Below are positions 34,657-44,600 of a stretch of DNA of 64,000 nt, piece after piece. Made by a program: the position numbers and the translations under genes. How positions within the stretch are numbered: position 1 is the stretch's first letter; the number at the start of each line of letters is the position of its first letter. The DNA is from Streptomyces sp. V2I9 (GTDB lineage Bacteria > Actinomycetota > Actinomycetes > Streptomycetales > Streptomycetaceae). The notes beneath the pieces were generated by a model. It had not been told where the DNA came from. It did no database searches and saw only the letters and a program-made list of their open reading frames with translations. The stretch spans positions 4,788,626-4,852,625 of the forward strand of contig NZ_JAUSZJ010000002.1 of assembly GCF_030817475.1 (NCBI RefSeq), in the 5' to 3' direction.

Positions 34657-37600
34657 GTGACCACCGCACTCGTCGACTTCAACCGTACGGACGCCGCGTT
34701 CCCCACCACCGGGTACCCGCGGCTCCTGACCGAGCAGGCCGCCCGCACTCCGGGAGCCACCGCACTCGTCCAGGGCGCGCGCTCCTGGACGTACGCCGAA
34801 CTGGAGGCCGCGGCCAACCGGCTGGCTCACGCGCTCATCGCCCGCGGAGCGGCACCCGGCACCCGGATCGGGCTCTGCTACCCGCGAAGCGCCGACTACG
34901 TCCTCGGCGCCCTGGCCATCCTCAAGACGGGCGCCGCGATCGTCGCCCTCGACCCGGTCAACCCCGACGACCGCCTCGCCGCCATGATCGCCGACGCCGA
35001 TCCGCTGCTGGTGCTCGTCCCGGCGGACCTGGACCACCATCTGCCCGCGGGCGTCCCCCGGACCGAGGCCGCCGCGGACCGGAGCCTGCCGGACACCCCG
35101 CCCGCCGTGGTCACCGGCCCCGACACCATCAGCCACCTCATCTACACCTCCGGCTCCACCGGCACGCCCAAGGCGGTCCTGGAGCGGCACGGCGCGCTCA
35201 CCAACCTCGTGCACTGGACCACCCGCGCCTACGACGTGCGCCCCGGGGACCGCGCCTCCTGGATGTCCACCCCCGGCTTCGCCGTCCAGATCATGGAGTG
35301 GCTGGCCTATCTGCCCGCCGGAGCCGCGATCCACATCCCCGAGGCCGGGCAGGCCCAGACCCCCGAGCAGATCCGCGACTGGCTGGTATCCGAGGGCATC
35401 ACGCACACCATGCTGGTCGCCGCCCTGGCCGAGCCCACCTGGGGCCTCGCCTGGCCCGCCGACACCGCGCTGCGCACGCTGGTGACCACGGCCGAACGCG
35501 TCCACAGCTGGCCGCCCGTGGACACCCCCTTCCGCGTGGTGATGACGTACGGCACCACCGAGACCACCAACGTGCTCTCCTGCCTCGACCTGGGCGCGGG
35601 CACCGACCTCACCAGCCGGGCCACCCCCGAGGAGATCCGCGCCACCCGGCAGGTCCCGGTGGGCGTGCCCATCGCCAACCTCCGCGCCCACCTCCTGGAC
35701 GCGGACGGCCTTCCGGTGCCCGACGGCGAGGTGGGCCGGCTGCACGTCTCCGGCGCCGGCCTGGCGGCCGGCTACCACGGCCGCCCCGAGCTCACCGCCG
35801 AGAAGTTCCGCCCCAACCACGTCCCCGGCGACCCGCACCCGGTGCTCTACGACACCGGGGACCTGGCCCGCCGCCGCGCCGACGGGGCGGTCGAGCTCCT
35901 CGGCCGCTCCGACTCCCAGGTCAAGATCCGCGGCTTCCGCGTGGAACTCGGCGAGGTGGAGACCCACATCGCGCGGCTCGACGGCGTCGCCGAGGCCGTC
36001 GTCGTCACGCGGGACCACGGGCCGGGCGACACCCGGCTGGTCGCCTACCTCTCCCCGGCCGAGGGAGCCGGCCCGGACCCCGCCTCGGTACGGGCCGAGG
36101 TCTCCCGCACCCTCCCGTACTACATGGTCCCCTCCGCCGTCGTCGTGCTGCCCGCACTGCCGCGGCTGCCCAACGGCAAGGTCGACCGGCGCAGCCTGCC
36201 CGAGCCGCCCGAGCGCGGTGACAGCGCAGCCGCCGGATACGAGGCCCCGCGCAACGAGGTCGAGGACGCCCTGATCCGCCTGTGGGCCGAGGCGTTCCGC
36301 ACCGACGGCATCGGCATCCACGACAACTTCTTCGACCTGGGCGGCCACTCGCTGCTCGCGTTCAGACTGATCGACGAGATCCGCCGCCGCTACGGGGTCG
36401 AGCTGAGCCTCCCCGACCTCTCCACCTGCCCCACCGTCGCCGAACTCGCCCCCCTCCTCACCGGGGAACGCAGCGGCGGGCGGCACTCGTTCGGCGGCCT
36501 CCCGGCCATCGTCCCCGACCCGGACAACCGCTTCGAGCCCTTCCCGCTCACCGAGAGCCAGCAGGCCCTGTGGATCGGCCGCGGCGGCCTGATCGACCTC
36601 GGCAACGTCGGCTGCCACGGATACTTCGAGTGGGAGAGCCCCCGGCTCGACCTGCCCCGCTTCGAGAACGCCTGGCGGCGCCTGGTCGAACGGCACGACG
36701 CCCTGCGCACCCGCGTGCTGCCCGACGGCACCCAGCAGGTCTTCGAGGAGATCCCCGCGTACGAGATCCCCGTCACCGACCTCGGCGGCCTGGACGAGCC
36801 CGCCCGCCAGGCCGAACTGGCCTCCCTGCGCGAGCGGTTGTCGCACCAGGTCCTGGACGCCGACGCCTGGCCGCTGTTCGACGTGCGGGTCAGCCTGCTC
36901 GGCGGCGGCCGGGCCCGTATCCACCTCTCCCTGGACTTCCTGGTCGCCGACGCCTGGAGCTACTTCCAGGTGCTCATCCCGGACCTGGTCACCTACTACA
37001 CGGACCCCGCCGCCGAACTTCCCCCGCTGGAGCTGACCTTCCGCGACTACGTGCTCGCGGTCGGGAACTCCCTGCGGGACAGCGAGATCTACCGCCGCTC
37101 CGAGTGGTACTGGCGCGACCGGCTCGCCACCCTGCCGCCCGCCCCCGCGCTGCCGCAGCGCCCCGCCGACGCCCCCGAACTGCCCGTCCGCTTCGAGCGG
37201 CGCAGCCACGTCCTGCCCCCGGAGCTGTGGGCCCGCGTGCAGGAGCGGGCGTACGCCCGCGAGGTCACCCCCTCCGGCGTCCTGGCCGCGGCCTACGCCG
37301 AAGTCCTCGGCCGGGCCTCCGGACAGGCGCGCTTCACCATCAACTTCCCCCTTTTCAACCGGCTTCCGCTGCACCCGCAGGTCAACTCCCTGCTCGCGGA
37401 CACCACCACGACCCTGCTGCTCGCCGTCGAACAGCGCGACCACACCTTCGCGGGCCGCGCTCGGGCCGTTCAGCGCCGCCTCTGGGCCGACCTGGAGCAC
37501 CGCTACTTCAGCGGGGTCCAGGTGCTGCGCGAACTGACCAAACTGCGCGGCTCGCTGGCCCCCGCCATGCCCGTCGTGATGACCAGCCTGGCCGGCCACC

Positions 37601-38592
37601 CCCCGCAGTACGAGGAGACCGAACTGGGCGCGCCCGTCTACGGCATCTCCCAGACCCCCCAGGTCTCCCTCGACTTCCAGGTCTTCGAGAAGCCCGAAGG
37701 GCTCACGTTCAACTGGGACTTCCTGCCGTCCGTCCACCCGGACGGACTCATCGACGCGATGTTCGAGGAGTTCACCGGACTGCTGGAATCCCTCGGCGAG
37801 GACGCGGCCTGGGAGCGCCCCTCCGCTCCGCCCGGCGAGCCCGAAGCCGCCCCGGCCGAGGCCGAGGAGCGCGACACCGGCGACGCCTGGGAGCGCTACT
37901 GGGCGGGCATCCGCCACACCGGGCGCGGCGGCGAGGTCATCTGGGACGCGGACAGCGACGACGAGTTCCAGTGGCTGCTGGGCCAGGCACGCCGCCACTT
38001 CCGCCCCGACCTGCCGCTCATCGACCTGGGCTGCGGAAACGGCCGCTACAGCCGGGAATTCGCCCCCCACTACCCCTCGGTGGTCGGGGTCGACGTCTCG
38101 GCGAGCGCCATCGAGCACGCCGTCCGCGAGGCGGAGGGAGTGGCGAACGTCGACTACCTGGCGCTCGACATGACCGACGCCGAGCAGGCCGCCGCCCTGG
38201 GCGACGGCCCGTACAACATCTTCGTGCGCGGGGTCTTCCACGTCCTGGACAGCCGGGCCAGGGCCCGGCTGGCGGCCGTCGCGGAGCGGCTGCTGGGCGA
38301 CGAGGGCACGATCGTCGTGCACGAGCCCGACTACTCCAGCAACTCCTTCGGCTACCTCGGCTTCGTCGGTGGCAAGCGCGGCCGGGCCGAGGACCTGGTC
38401 GGCCCGCTGGAGGCCGCCGGGGTCCGTCACTCGCACCGCTTCACCCGGCCCGAACTGGCCGAGGCGTTCGGCGCGGACGGCTGGGAGATCGTCGAGGACG
38501 AGGCGGTGGAGCTGCACGCCATCGACCCCCGCTCGGACACCGAGGCCCTGCGGCTGCCCGGCTACTACGCGGTGCTCCGCCGCAGGCGCTGA
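34657..38592 (+). CDS. NRPS starter protein A-PCP-Cy-MT, predicted to activate an aryl (indole) acid
   Basis: A 1311-residue protein with four domains. The A domain spans about 20-520 (LIYTSGSTGTPKAVLE; YDTGDLARRRADG) and the PCP has Ser565 (NFFDLGGHSLLAF). A condensation-type domain near 630-1070 carries DFLVADAWS (Asp760, Asp765, Ser768), the DxxxxDxxS of heterocyclisation (Cy) domains. A C-terminal SAM methyltransferase lies near 1090-1311 (LIDLGCGNGRYSREF). The A4 motif reads FAVQIMEW, so Asp235, which binds the alpha-amino group, is replaced by Ala209. The substrate therefore probably lacks an alpha-amine, which fits indole-3-carboxylate as chain starter. By eye the code is A-V-M-M-V-T-T-N-V. 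A strong hairpin follows at 38601. The MT target is unknown. Confidence 0.88.
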   Translation: MTTALVDFNRTDAAFPTTGYPRLLTEQAARTPGATALVQGARSWTYAELEAAANRLAHALIARGAAPGTRIGLCYPRSADYVLGALAILKTGAAIVALDPVNPDDRLAAMIADADPLLVLVPADLDHHLPAGVPRTEAAADRSLPDTPPAVVTGPDTISHLIYTSGSTGTPKAVLERHGALTNLVHWTTRAYDVRPGDRASWMSTPGFAVQIMEWLAYLPAGAAIHIPEAGQAQTPEQIRDWLVSEGITHTMLVAALAEPTWGLAWPADTALRTLVTTAERVHSWPPVDTPFRVVMTYGTTETTNVLSCLDLGAGTDLTSRATPEEIRATRQVPVGVPIANLRAHLLDADGLPVPDGEVGRLHVSGAGLAAGYHGRPELTAEKFRPNHVPGDPHPVLYDTGDLARRRADGAVELLGRSDSQVKIRGFRVELGEVETHIARLDGVAEAVVVTRDHGPGDTRLVAYLSPAEGAGPDPASVRAEVSRTLPYYMVPSAVVVLPALPRLPNGKVDRRSLPEPPERGDSAAAGYEAPRNEVEDALIRLWAEAFRTDGIGIHDNFFDLGGHSLLAFRLIDEIRRRYGVELSLPDLSTCPTVAELAPLLTGERSGGRHSFGGLPAIVPDPDNRFEPFPLTESQQALWIGRGGLIDLGNVGCHGYFEWESPRLDLPRFENAWRRLVERHDALRTRVLPDGTQQVFEEIPAYEIPVTDLGGLDEPARQAELASLRERLSHQVLDADAWPLFDVRVSLLGGGRARIHLSLDFLVADAWSYFQVLIPDLVTYYTDPAAELPPLELTFRDYVLAVGNSLRDSEIYRRSEWYWRDRLATLPPAPALPQRPADAPELPVRFERRSHVLPPELWARVQERAYAREVTPSGVLAAAYAEVLGRASGQARFTINFPLFNRLPLHPQVNSLLADTTTTLLLAVEQRDHTFAGRARAVQRRLWADLEHRYFSGVQVLRELTKLRGSLAPAMPVVMTSLAGHPPQYEETELGAPVYGISQTPQVSLDFQVFEKPEGLTFNWDFLPSVHPDGLIDAMFEEFTGLLESLGEDAAWERPSAPPGEPEAAPAEAEERDTGDAWERYWAGIRHTGRGGEVIWDADSDDEFQWLLGQARRHFRPDLPLIDLGCGNGRYSREFAPHYPSVVGVDVSASAIEHAVREAEGVANVDYLALDMTDAEQAAALGDGPYNIFVRGVFHVLDSRARARLAAVAERLLGDEGTIVVHEPDYSSNSFGYLGFVGGKRGRAEDLVGPLEAAGVRHSHRFTRPELAEAFGADGWEIVEDEAVELHAIDPRSDTEALRLPGYYAVLRRRR

Positions 38593-38600
38593 GCCGGACC

Positions 38601-38625
38601 CGTTCCGGCGGGCCCCGCCGGAACG
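38601..38625 (+). terminator. Hairpin after the A-PCP-Cy-MT gene
   Basis: CGTTCCGGCGGG and CCCGCCGGAACG form a 12-base stem around a single base, eight bases after the stop codon. The tightness of the loop means the central pairs would open. It probably ends the 28970-38592 operon. Confidence 0.7.
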
Positions 38626-38841
38626 GTCTCCACCGCCACGCCTCCTTGCGTGGGCGGGTACGGAAGAAGGGCCCTGGCCGAGGCCGGGCGGGCATGCTGG
38701 ACGAGCCCGCCCGCCCCGGCCTTCCCGCGTGCGGGAACCAAGCGCCGCGGCCGCCCGGCCGGGGCGGAACGCGGGCCGCCGGGCATGCGGCGGCCCGTGA
38801 GGACACGCGGCCGCGGCCGCTCGGCTGAAAGACGGGAACAC

Positions 38842-39912
38842 GTGGAACGACGGACGACCGACCGGCTGCTCAGGGCGCGCGCACAGGCGATCGGGGGCGG
38901 GGTCCGGGAGGAGTCGGCCGCCGCCGTCCTCGACCGGGTGTTCGCCGTCCAGGCCCAGGACCTCCCGGCGGCGGAGCTGGGCCTGCGCGTGCGCGCGCAC
39001 GGGCTGACCGCACCGGCGGTGCGCCGCGCCACCGACACCGAACGGACCGCGGTCCGGGGCTGGTTCATGCGCGGCACCCTGCACCTCGTGCCCGCCGCCG
39101 ACGTCCGCTGGCTGCTGGCGCTCTTCGGCCCGGTCCATCTGGCACTGGCCGCCCGGCGCCTGCGCGAACTGGAGCTGGACGACGCCGTCTGCGCCCGCTC
39201 GGAGCGGATCATCACCGAAGCGATCGCCGCAGAGGGCCCGTTGACCCGCGCGCAGCTCACCGACCGGCTCACCACGATCGGCGTCCCCCCGAAGGGGCAG
39301 GCCGCCTTCCATCTGATCCGCCGGGCGGCGCTGGCCGGCCTGATCTGCCACGGGCCGCAGCGGGGCGGCGACGCCACCTTCGTCCTCCTCGACGACTGGC
39401 TGCCCGCCGCCGGCCCGCCGTCCTTCACCGGGGCGGCCGCCGAACGGGAGCTCGCCCGGCGCTACCGGCTGGCCCACGGCCCCAGCGACGCCGAGGACTT
39501 CGCCCACTGGTCGGGGCTGCGCACGACGGCGGCGAGAAGGGCCTGGGCGGCGGTGCCCGACACCCCCGCCGACCCGCGGGACGAACCGGCCGGCCCCGAC
39601 GTCCGGCTACTGCCCGCCTACGACGACTACCTCGTGGCCTACCGGAACAGGGACCTCTCGGTGCCCGCCGAGCACGCCCGCCGGGTCTGGCCCGGCGGCG
39701 GACAGATCCGGCCCACCGTGCTCGTCGACGGCCTGGCCGTGGGCACCTGGTCGGGCGGCCGGCGCGGCACCCCGGTGACCGTGGACCTCTTTCCCGCAAC
39801 CGCAACCGCGACCGCAACCGCAACCGCGACCGGTGAGGTGGCCGAGGGAATCGCGCGTGAGAGCGCCGACGTCGAACGCTTCTCCGACGCATCTCATAAG
39901 CGCTCTACATAA
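38842..39912 (+). CDS. AlkZ-type DNA glycosylase (HTH_42 family)
   Basis: A 356-residue winged-helix protein of the HTH_42/AlkZ superfamily. Starting at GTG 38842, Gln37 and Gln39 fall in VFAVQAQDLPAAEL, the QxQ catalytic motif at the same numbers recalled for AlkZ of the azinomycin producer, which removes interstrand crosslinks. Other family blocks are RGWFMRGTLHLVPAADVRW, LTRAQLTDRLTT with GQAAFHLIRRAALAGLICHG and LLPAYDDYLVAYRNRD. An open frame continues upstream to 38650 but is low-complexity and crosses the region after a terminator. It lies between NRPS and exporter genes, so self-protection against a DNA-reactive product is possible. HTH_42 proteins are also common outside clusters. 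Confidence 0.82.
   Translation: MERRTTDRLLRARAQAIGGGVREESAAAVLDRVFAVQAQDLPAAELGLRVRAHGLTAPAVRRATDTERTAVRGWFMRGTLHLVPAADVRWLLALFGPVHLALAARRLRELELDDAVCARSERIITEAIAAEGPLTRAQLTDRLTTIGVPPKGQAAFHLIRRAALAGLICHGPQRGGDATFVLLDDWLPAAGPPSFTGAAAERELARRYRLAHGPSDAEDFAHWSGLRTTAARRAWAAVPDTPADPRDEPAGPDVRLLPAYDDYLVAYRNRDLSVPAEHARRVWPGGGQIRPTVLVDGLAVGTWSGGRRGTPVTVDLFPATATATATATATGEVAEGIARESADVERFSDASHKRST
39798..39834 (+). repeat. Hexanucleotide repeats encoding a Thr-Ala run
   Basis: About six GCAACC/GCGACC units in the 3' part of the AlkZ-like gene give ATATATATATAT in the protein. Unit length is a multiple of three, so copy changes keep the frame. Confidence 0.85.
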
Positions 39913-40011
39913 GTTCTCCATTCCCCGCATTCATAACCGGGCCCTAACTCGCGGTCCCTAGGGTCGGAGCCGACCGACTATCCCTCCCCCAATCAGAAAA
40001 GGGGCGTCGAC

Positions 40012-41316
40012 ATGGCTTTGGGTCGGCATTCCGATTTCAACCGCCTGTGGTTCGGGCAGACCGCCAGCAATTTCGGAGACAAGATCTCGCTCCTCGCGCT
40101 GCCGACCCTCGCGGTCGTGGTGCTGGACGGTGGAGCCATGGAGGTCGGCGTGCTCGGCGCGCTGCGCTTCCTGCCCTTCCTGCTGCTCGCCCCGTTCGCG
40201 GGGCTGGTGGCGGACCGGTTCTCCCGGCGTACGATCATGATCGCCGCTGACCTGGGGCGCTTCCTGGCCCTGGCGACGCTTCCGCTGGCGTTCGCCCTCG
40301 ATTCCGTCACCCTGGTCCATCTCTTCATCGTGGCCGGTGCCACCGGCTGCCTGACCACCTTCTTCGAGGTCTCGTACCAGTCGTGGCTGCCGCAGCTCAT
40401 CGGCACCGAGAACCTCATCGAGGGCAACACCAAACTCCAGATCAGCCGCAGCGTCGCGGAAGCGGTCGGAGCCGGCGCCGGTGGCGCGCTCATCCAGGTC
40501 CTGGGCGCGGCACGCGCCATCACCGCGGACGCGGTCACCTTCCTCATCTCCTTCGTCGCCCTGCTGTTCATCCGGCAGCGGGACGTGCGCGAGCGGGCCG
40601 AGGGACAGAAGGCGTCCGCGAAGACGGAGCTCAAGGAGGGGCTGCGGACCCTCTTCGGCAACCCGGTGCTGCGGGGCCTGTTCACCGCGAACGTCGTGGT
40701 CAACCTCGGCGCCGCGATGGGTGACGCCCTGCTGATCGTGTACGCGTACAAGGTCCTCGACCTCAGCCCCGGCCAGGTCGGCGCCGCCTTCGCCGTCATG
40801 TCGGTCTTCGTGATCGTCGGCGCGGTGCTCTCCGAGACGGTCGCCAAGAACCTCTCCGTCGGCCGCCTCCTGGTCATCACCGCGGTCGTGCTCGGCGCCG
40901 GCTACATCGTGGTCCCGGCGGGCGGTGCGATCGGCGGCTTCGTGGGCCTGATCGTCGTCCAGGCGATCATCGGATTCGTCTCCCCGATGTTCGACATCCA
41001 CGTCCTCAGCCTCGTCCAGGGCGTCACCCCGAACGAGCAGATGGGCCGCGTCAGCGGCAGCGCCCTCTCCGCGGTGTACGGCGCGCTGTCCCTCGGCTAC
41101 TTCCTGGGCGGCGCGCTCGGCGAGGGCATCGGCCTGACGGCGGCTCTCGCGGCGGCCGGCGCGGTCACCATCATCGGCGGCCTGACCCTGCTGGGCGGCC
41201 CGGTGGCCAAGATCAAGGAGATGCCCGGAGGCGAGCCCGGAGCCGCGGACGCGGACGGCCCGGCCTCCGAGCCGGTGGCGACCGAGGCCGGCGAGGCGCC
41301 CAAGGTGGGCATCTGA
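40012..41316 (+). CDS. MFS exporter (EntS-like)
   Basis: A 434-residue major-facilitator protein with 12 predicted helices. It starts MALGRHSDFNRLWFGQTASN after an AAAAGGGG ribosome site. The A-motif analogue is LLAPFAGLVADRFSRRTIMIAADLGR. The body matches the drug-efflux/siderophore-exporter group typified by EntS (FLVGAFFE-like FFEVSYQSWLPQLIG, and EGNTKLQISRSVAEAVGAG). The C-terminus is a 40-residue acidic Ala/Glu-rich tail. Its place between NRPS genes suggests export of the peptide product, and therefore self-resistance. Confidence 0.88.
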   Translation: MALGRHSDFNRLWFGQTASNFGDKISLLALPTLAVVVLDGGAMEVGVLGALRFLPFLLLAPFAGLVADRFSRRTIMIAADLGRFLALATLPLAFALDSVTLVHLFIVAGATGCLTTFFEVSYQSWLPQLIGTENLIEGNTKLQISRSVAEAVGAGAGGALIQVLGAARAITADAVTFLISFVALLFIRQRDVRERAEGQKASAKTELKEGLRTLFGNPVLRGLFTANVVVNLGAAMGDALLIVYAYKVLDLSPGQVGAAFAVMSVFVIVGAVLSETVAKNLSVGRLLVITAVVLGAGYIVVPAGGAIGGFVGLIVVQAIIGFVSPMFDIHVLSLVQGVTPNEQMGRVSGSALSAVYGALSLGYFLGGALGEGIGLTAALAAAGAVTIIGGLTLLGGPVAKIKEMPGGEPGAADADGPASEPVATEAGEAPKVGI

Positions 41317-41342
41317 CCGGTCCGCACCCCGCCCCGCCCCAC

Positions 41343-41389
41343 GGGAGCGGGTGCCTCCAGGACCGGTCGTCCGCACGGCACCCGCTCCC
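41343..41389 (+). terminator. Long hairpin after the MFS gene
   Basis: GGGAGCGGGTGCC pairs perfectly with GGCACCCGCTCCC across a 21-base loop. The rest of the 315-base gap to the next NRPS gene is C-rich with no gene recognised, until GGAGG at 41621. Confidence 0.65.
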
Positions 41390-41631
41390 GGCGAACGACC
41401 ACCGGACGCGGCCTCCGCACCACGGCACGGCCCCGGCCGGCGCGGGCGGCAGCTCCACCCGCCGCCGCACCCGCCGCCGTATACGCGAGCGAACAGCACC
41501 GCCGCGCAACCGGCCCCCGCACGGCCCGTACCGCCGCGATACCGCCCCGCCCCGCCGCACCCTCGCAGCCGCGCGCCCCGCGGTGCGCGAGCTGCCGTAC
41601 TCCCTCTCCCGAAGACGCACGGAGGCCCCAG

Positions 41632-44600
41632 GTGAGCGAGTCCCTCGCCGAACGCATAGCCGCACTGCCGAAGTCCCGCCGGGCACTGTTCCAGGCACTG
41701 GCGGGCCGCAACGGCGCGCGCGACGCCGCACGGGAGGACCCCGAACCGGCGCCCCGCGACCCCGCGGCCCCGCCGGTGCTCTCCTTCGCGCAGCGCCGGC
41801 TCTGGTTCATCGACCAGCTCCAGCCCGGCAGCCCCGCCTACAACGTGCCGGTGGCCACCCGCATCCGCGGCCCCCTCGACGTCCCGGCCCTGCACGCGGC
41901 GCTCCAGGAGATCGTGGACCGCCACGAGGTGCTGCGTACCGTCTACACCTACCGGGACGGCGCGGCCGAGGCCGTGCCGCGGGTGGTGGACGGCTTCCGC
42001 CTGCCGCTCCCGGTGACCGAACTTCCCGGCGAGGAGGCCGTGCGGCCGTTCTACGACGCGGACGCCGGCGCCCCCTTCGCCCTGGCCGACGCCGTCCCCG
42101 TGCGGGCCCGGCTCGGGCGCATCGGCGACGAGGACCACGTCCTGGTCCTCAACCTCCACCACATCGTGACCGACGGCTGGTCGATGCGGATCCTCTCCAC
42201 CGAACTGGAGCGCGCCTACGCGCTGCGCACCGGCGCCGGCGGCGAGCGGCTCGCCCCGCTCGCCCTCCAGTACGCCGACTTCGCCGCCTGGCAGCGCCGG
42301 CGGGTCAGCGGCGACCGGCTGGAGAACCTCACCTCCTTCTGGCGGGAGGAGCTGGGCGGGGCCGCCCCGGTGGACCTGCCCACCGACCGGCCCCGGCCCC
42401 CCGTCTTCGGGCACGCCGGAGCCTCGCGCTACATCGACCTCCCGACCGGACTCGTCGCGCGACTGCGCGCGTTCGGGAAGTCGGAGGGCGCCACCCTCTA
42501 CATGACGCTGCTGGCCGGCTTCGCCGCCACCCTGCGCCGCTGGACCGGCCAGGACGACATCGTCGTCGGCACCTCCGTCTCCGGCCGCGACCACCCCGCC
42601 TTCGGCGATCTCATCGGCTTCTTCGTCAACACGCTGCCGCTGCGCATCCGCACCGGCGGCGACCCCGGCTTCGCCGACCTCGTGCGCTCCACCCGCCACA
42701 CCACCCTCCAGGCGTACGCGCACCAGGAGATGCCCTTCGACCTCATCGTGGACGCCCTCGGGCTTCCCCGGGACCCCAGCAGGCCCCCGCTCACCTCCGT
42801 GATGTTCCTGCTGGACGAGACCTCCGACAGCGCCCCCGCCCTCGCCGGCCTGGACACCGGGGCGATCGACTTCTCCTCGCACGCGACCAAGTACGACCTC
42901 ATGATCAGCGTCCATGACACCGGCGAGGCGGTCCGCGCCCTCGTGGAGTACCCCACCGACCTGTTCGACGCGTCGACCGTGGACCGGCTGCTCGGCCACT
43001 TCCTGACCACGCTCCAGGGCGCGGTGGACGACCCCCGCACCCCGCTGTCCGCGCTGCCGCTGCTCACCGAGGCCGAACGGCGTACGGCCCTCGACGACTG
43101 GAACGCCACCCGCGCCCCGTTCCCGCAGGACGCCTGCCTGCACCAGCTCTTCGAGCAGCACGCCGACCGCACCCCCGACGCGCCCGCCGTGCTCCTGGGC
43201 GGACTCGGCGGCTGGAGCGTCACCTACCGGGAGCTGGAGGAGCGGGCCAACCGGCTCGCGCACCGGCTCGTCGAGGCCGGAGCGGGCCCCGACCGGACCG
43301 TGGCCCTGTGCCTGCGCCGGGGGCCCGGCCTGGTCACCGCGATCCTCGCCGTCCTCAAGGCGGGCGGCGCCTACGTCCCCCTGGACCCCGACTACCCCGC
43401 CGAACGCCTCGCCCTGCTGCTGCGGGACGCCGCACCGCCCCTCGTCGTCTCCGACTCCGAGCTCATCGGCCGCCTGCCCGTCCCCGACGGCACCGCGCGG
43501 GTCCTGCTCGACACCGACCGGGCCGCGCTCGCCGAACTGCCCGCCACCCGCCCGGCCGTCCCCGTCACCTCCCGCGATCTCGCCTACGTCATCTTCACCT
43601 CCGGCTCCACGGGCGCCCCCAAGGGCATCGCCCTGGAACACCGGGGGGTCGTCAACAACCTGCTGGACCTCAACCGTTCGTACGGCATCGGCCCCGCCGA
43701 CCGCGTCCTCGGCCTCTCCTCGCCCAGCTTCGACATGAGCGTGTACGAGACCCTCGGCATCCTGGCGGCCGGCGGCGCCCTCGTCCTGCCCGACCCGGCC
43801 GCCGCCAAGGACCCGGCGCACTGGGCGGACCTGCTGGAGCGCCACGGCGTCACCGTCTGGAACTCCGCCCCCGCCCTCCTCGGCCTCCTCGTCGACCAGC
43901 TCGAACACGCCGACGGCCCCCGGCTGCCGCTGCTGCGCACCGCGTTCCTCGGCGGCGACTGGATACCCGTCACCCAGCCCGACCGCATCCGCGCCTTCGC
44001 TCCCGGACTGTCCTTCGTCGCCCTCGGCGGGGCCACCGAAGCCTCCATCCACTCCCTGGAGTACCGGGTGGGCCGGGTCGGGCCCCGCTGGACGAAACTC
44101 CCGTACGGCAGGCCCATGGCCAACCAGCACGCCCACATCCTCGACCCGCTGGACCGCATCGTCCCCGTGGGCGTACCCGGCGAACTCCACCTCGGCGGCG
44201 TCGGACTGGCCCGCGGCTACCTCAACCGCCCCGAACTCACCGCCGAGAAGTTCGTCCACGTCGAACTGGAGCCCGGCCGCACCGAACGCCTCTACCGCAC
44301 CGGCGACCTGGCCCGCCGCCACCCCGACGGCACCGTCGAACTCCTCGGCCGCACCGACTTCCGGATCAAGCTGAACGGGCTCCGCATCGAACCCGGCGAG
44401 GTGGAGAGCGCCCTGCGCGACCTGCCCGGCATCCGCGAGGCCGTCGTCACGGCCCGCCGGACCGCCACCGGCTCCGACCGCCTCGTCGCCCACGCCGTCC
44501 CCGAGGAGGGCGCGGCCCCCGACCCGGCCGCCCTGCGGACCGCGCTCGCCGCCGTCCTGCCCCCGCACTGCGTGCCCGCCGAGGTGACCCTGCTGGAAAG

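Noticed and set aside
38650..38841. Upstream extension of the AlkZ-like protein to GTG 38650
   Set aside because: The extension is low-complexity. Starting at 38842 puts the QxQ motif at residues 37 and 39, as expected.
33406..39507. A 2033-codon minus-strand open frame across P450, NRPS and AlkZ-like genes
   Set aside because: It is the antisense of strongly conserved genes, with Gly/Val/Arg-rich composition and no domain. Long shadow frames are normal at this GC content.
41317..41631. Possible small gene between the MFS exporter and the NRPS
   Set aside because: The open frames there are Pro/Arg-rich with no ribosome site, apart from GGAGG serving GTG 41632; only a hairpin is supported.
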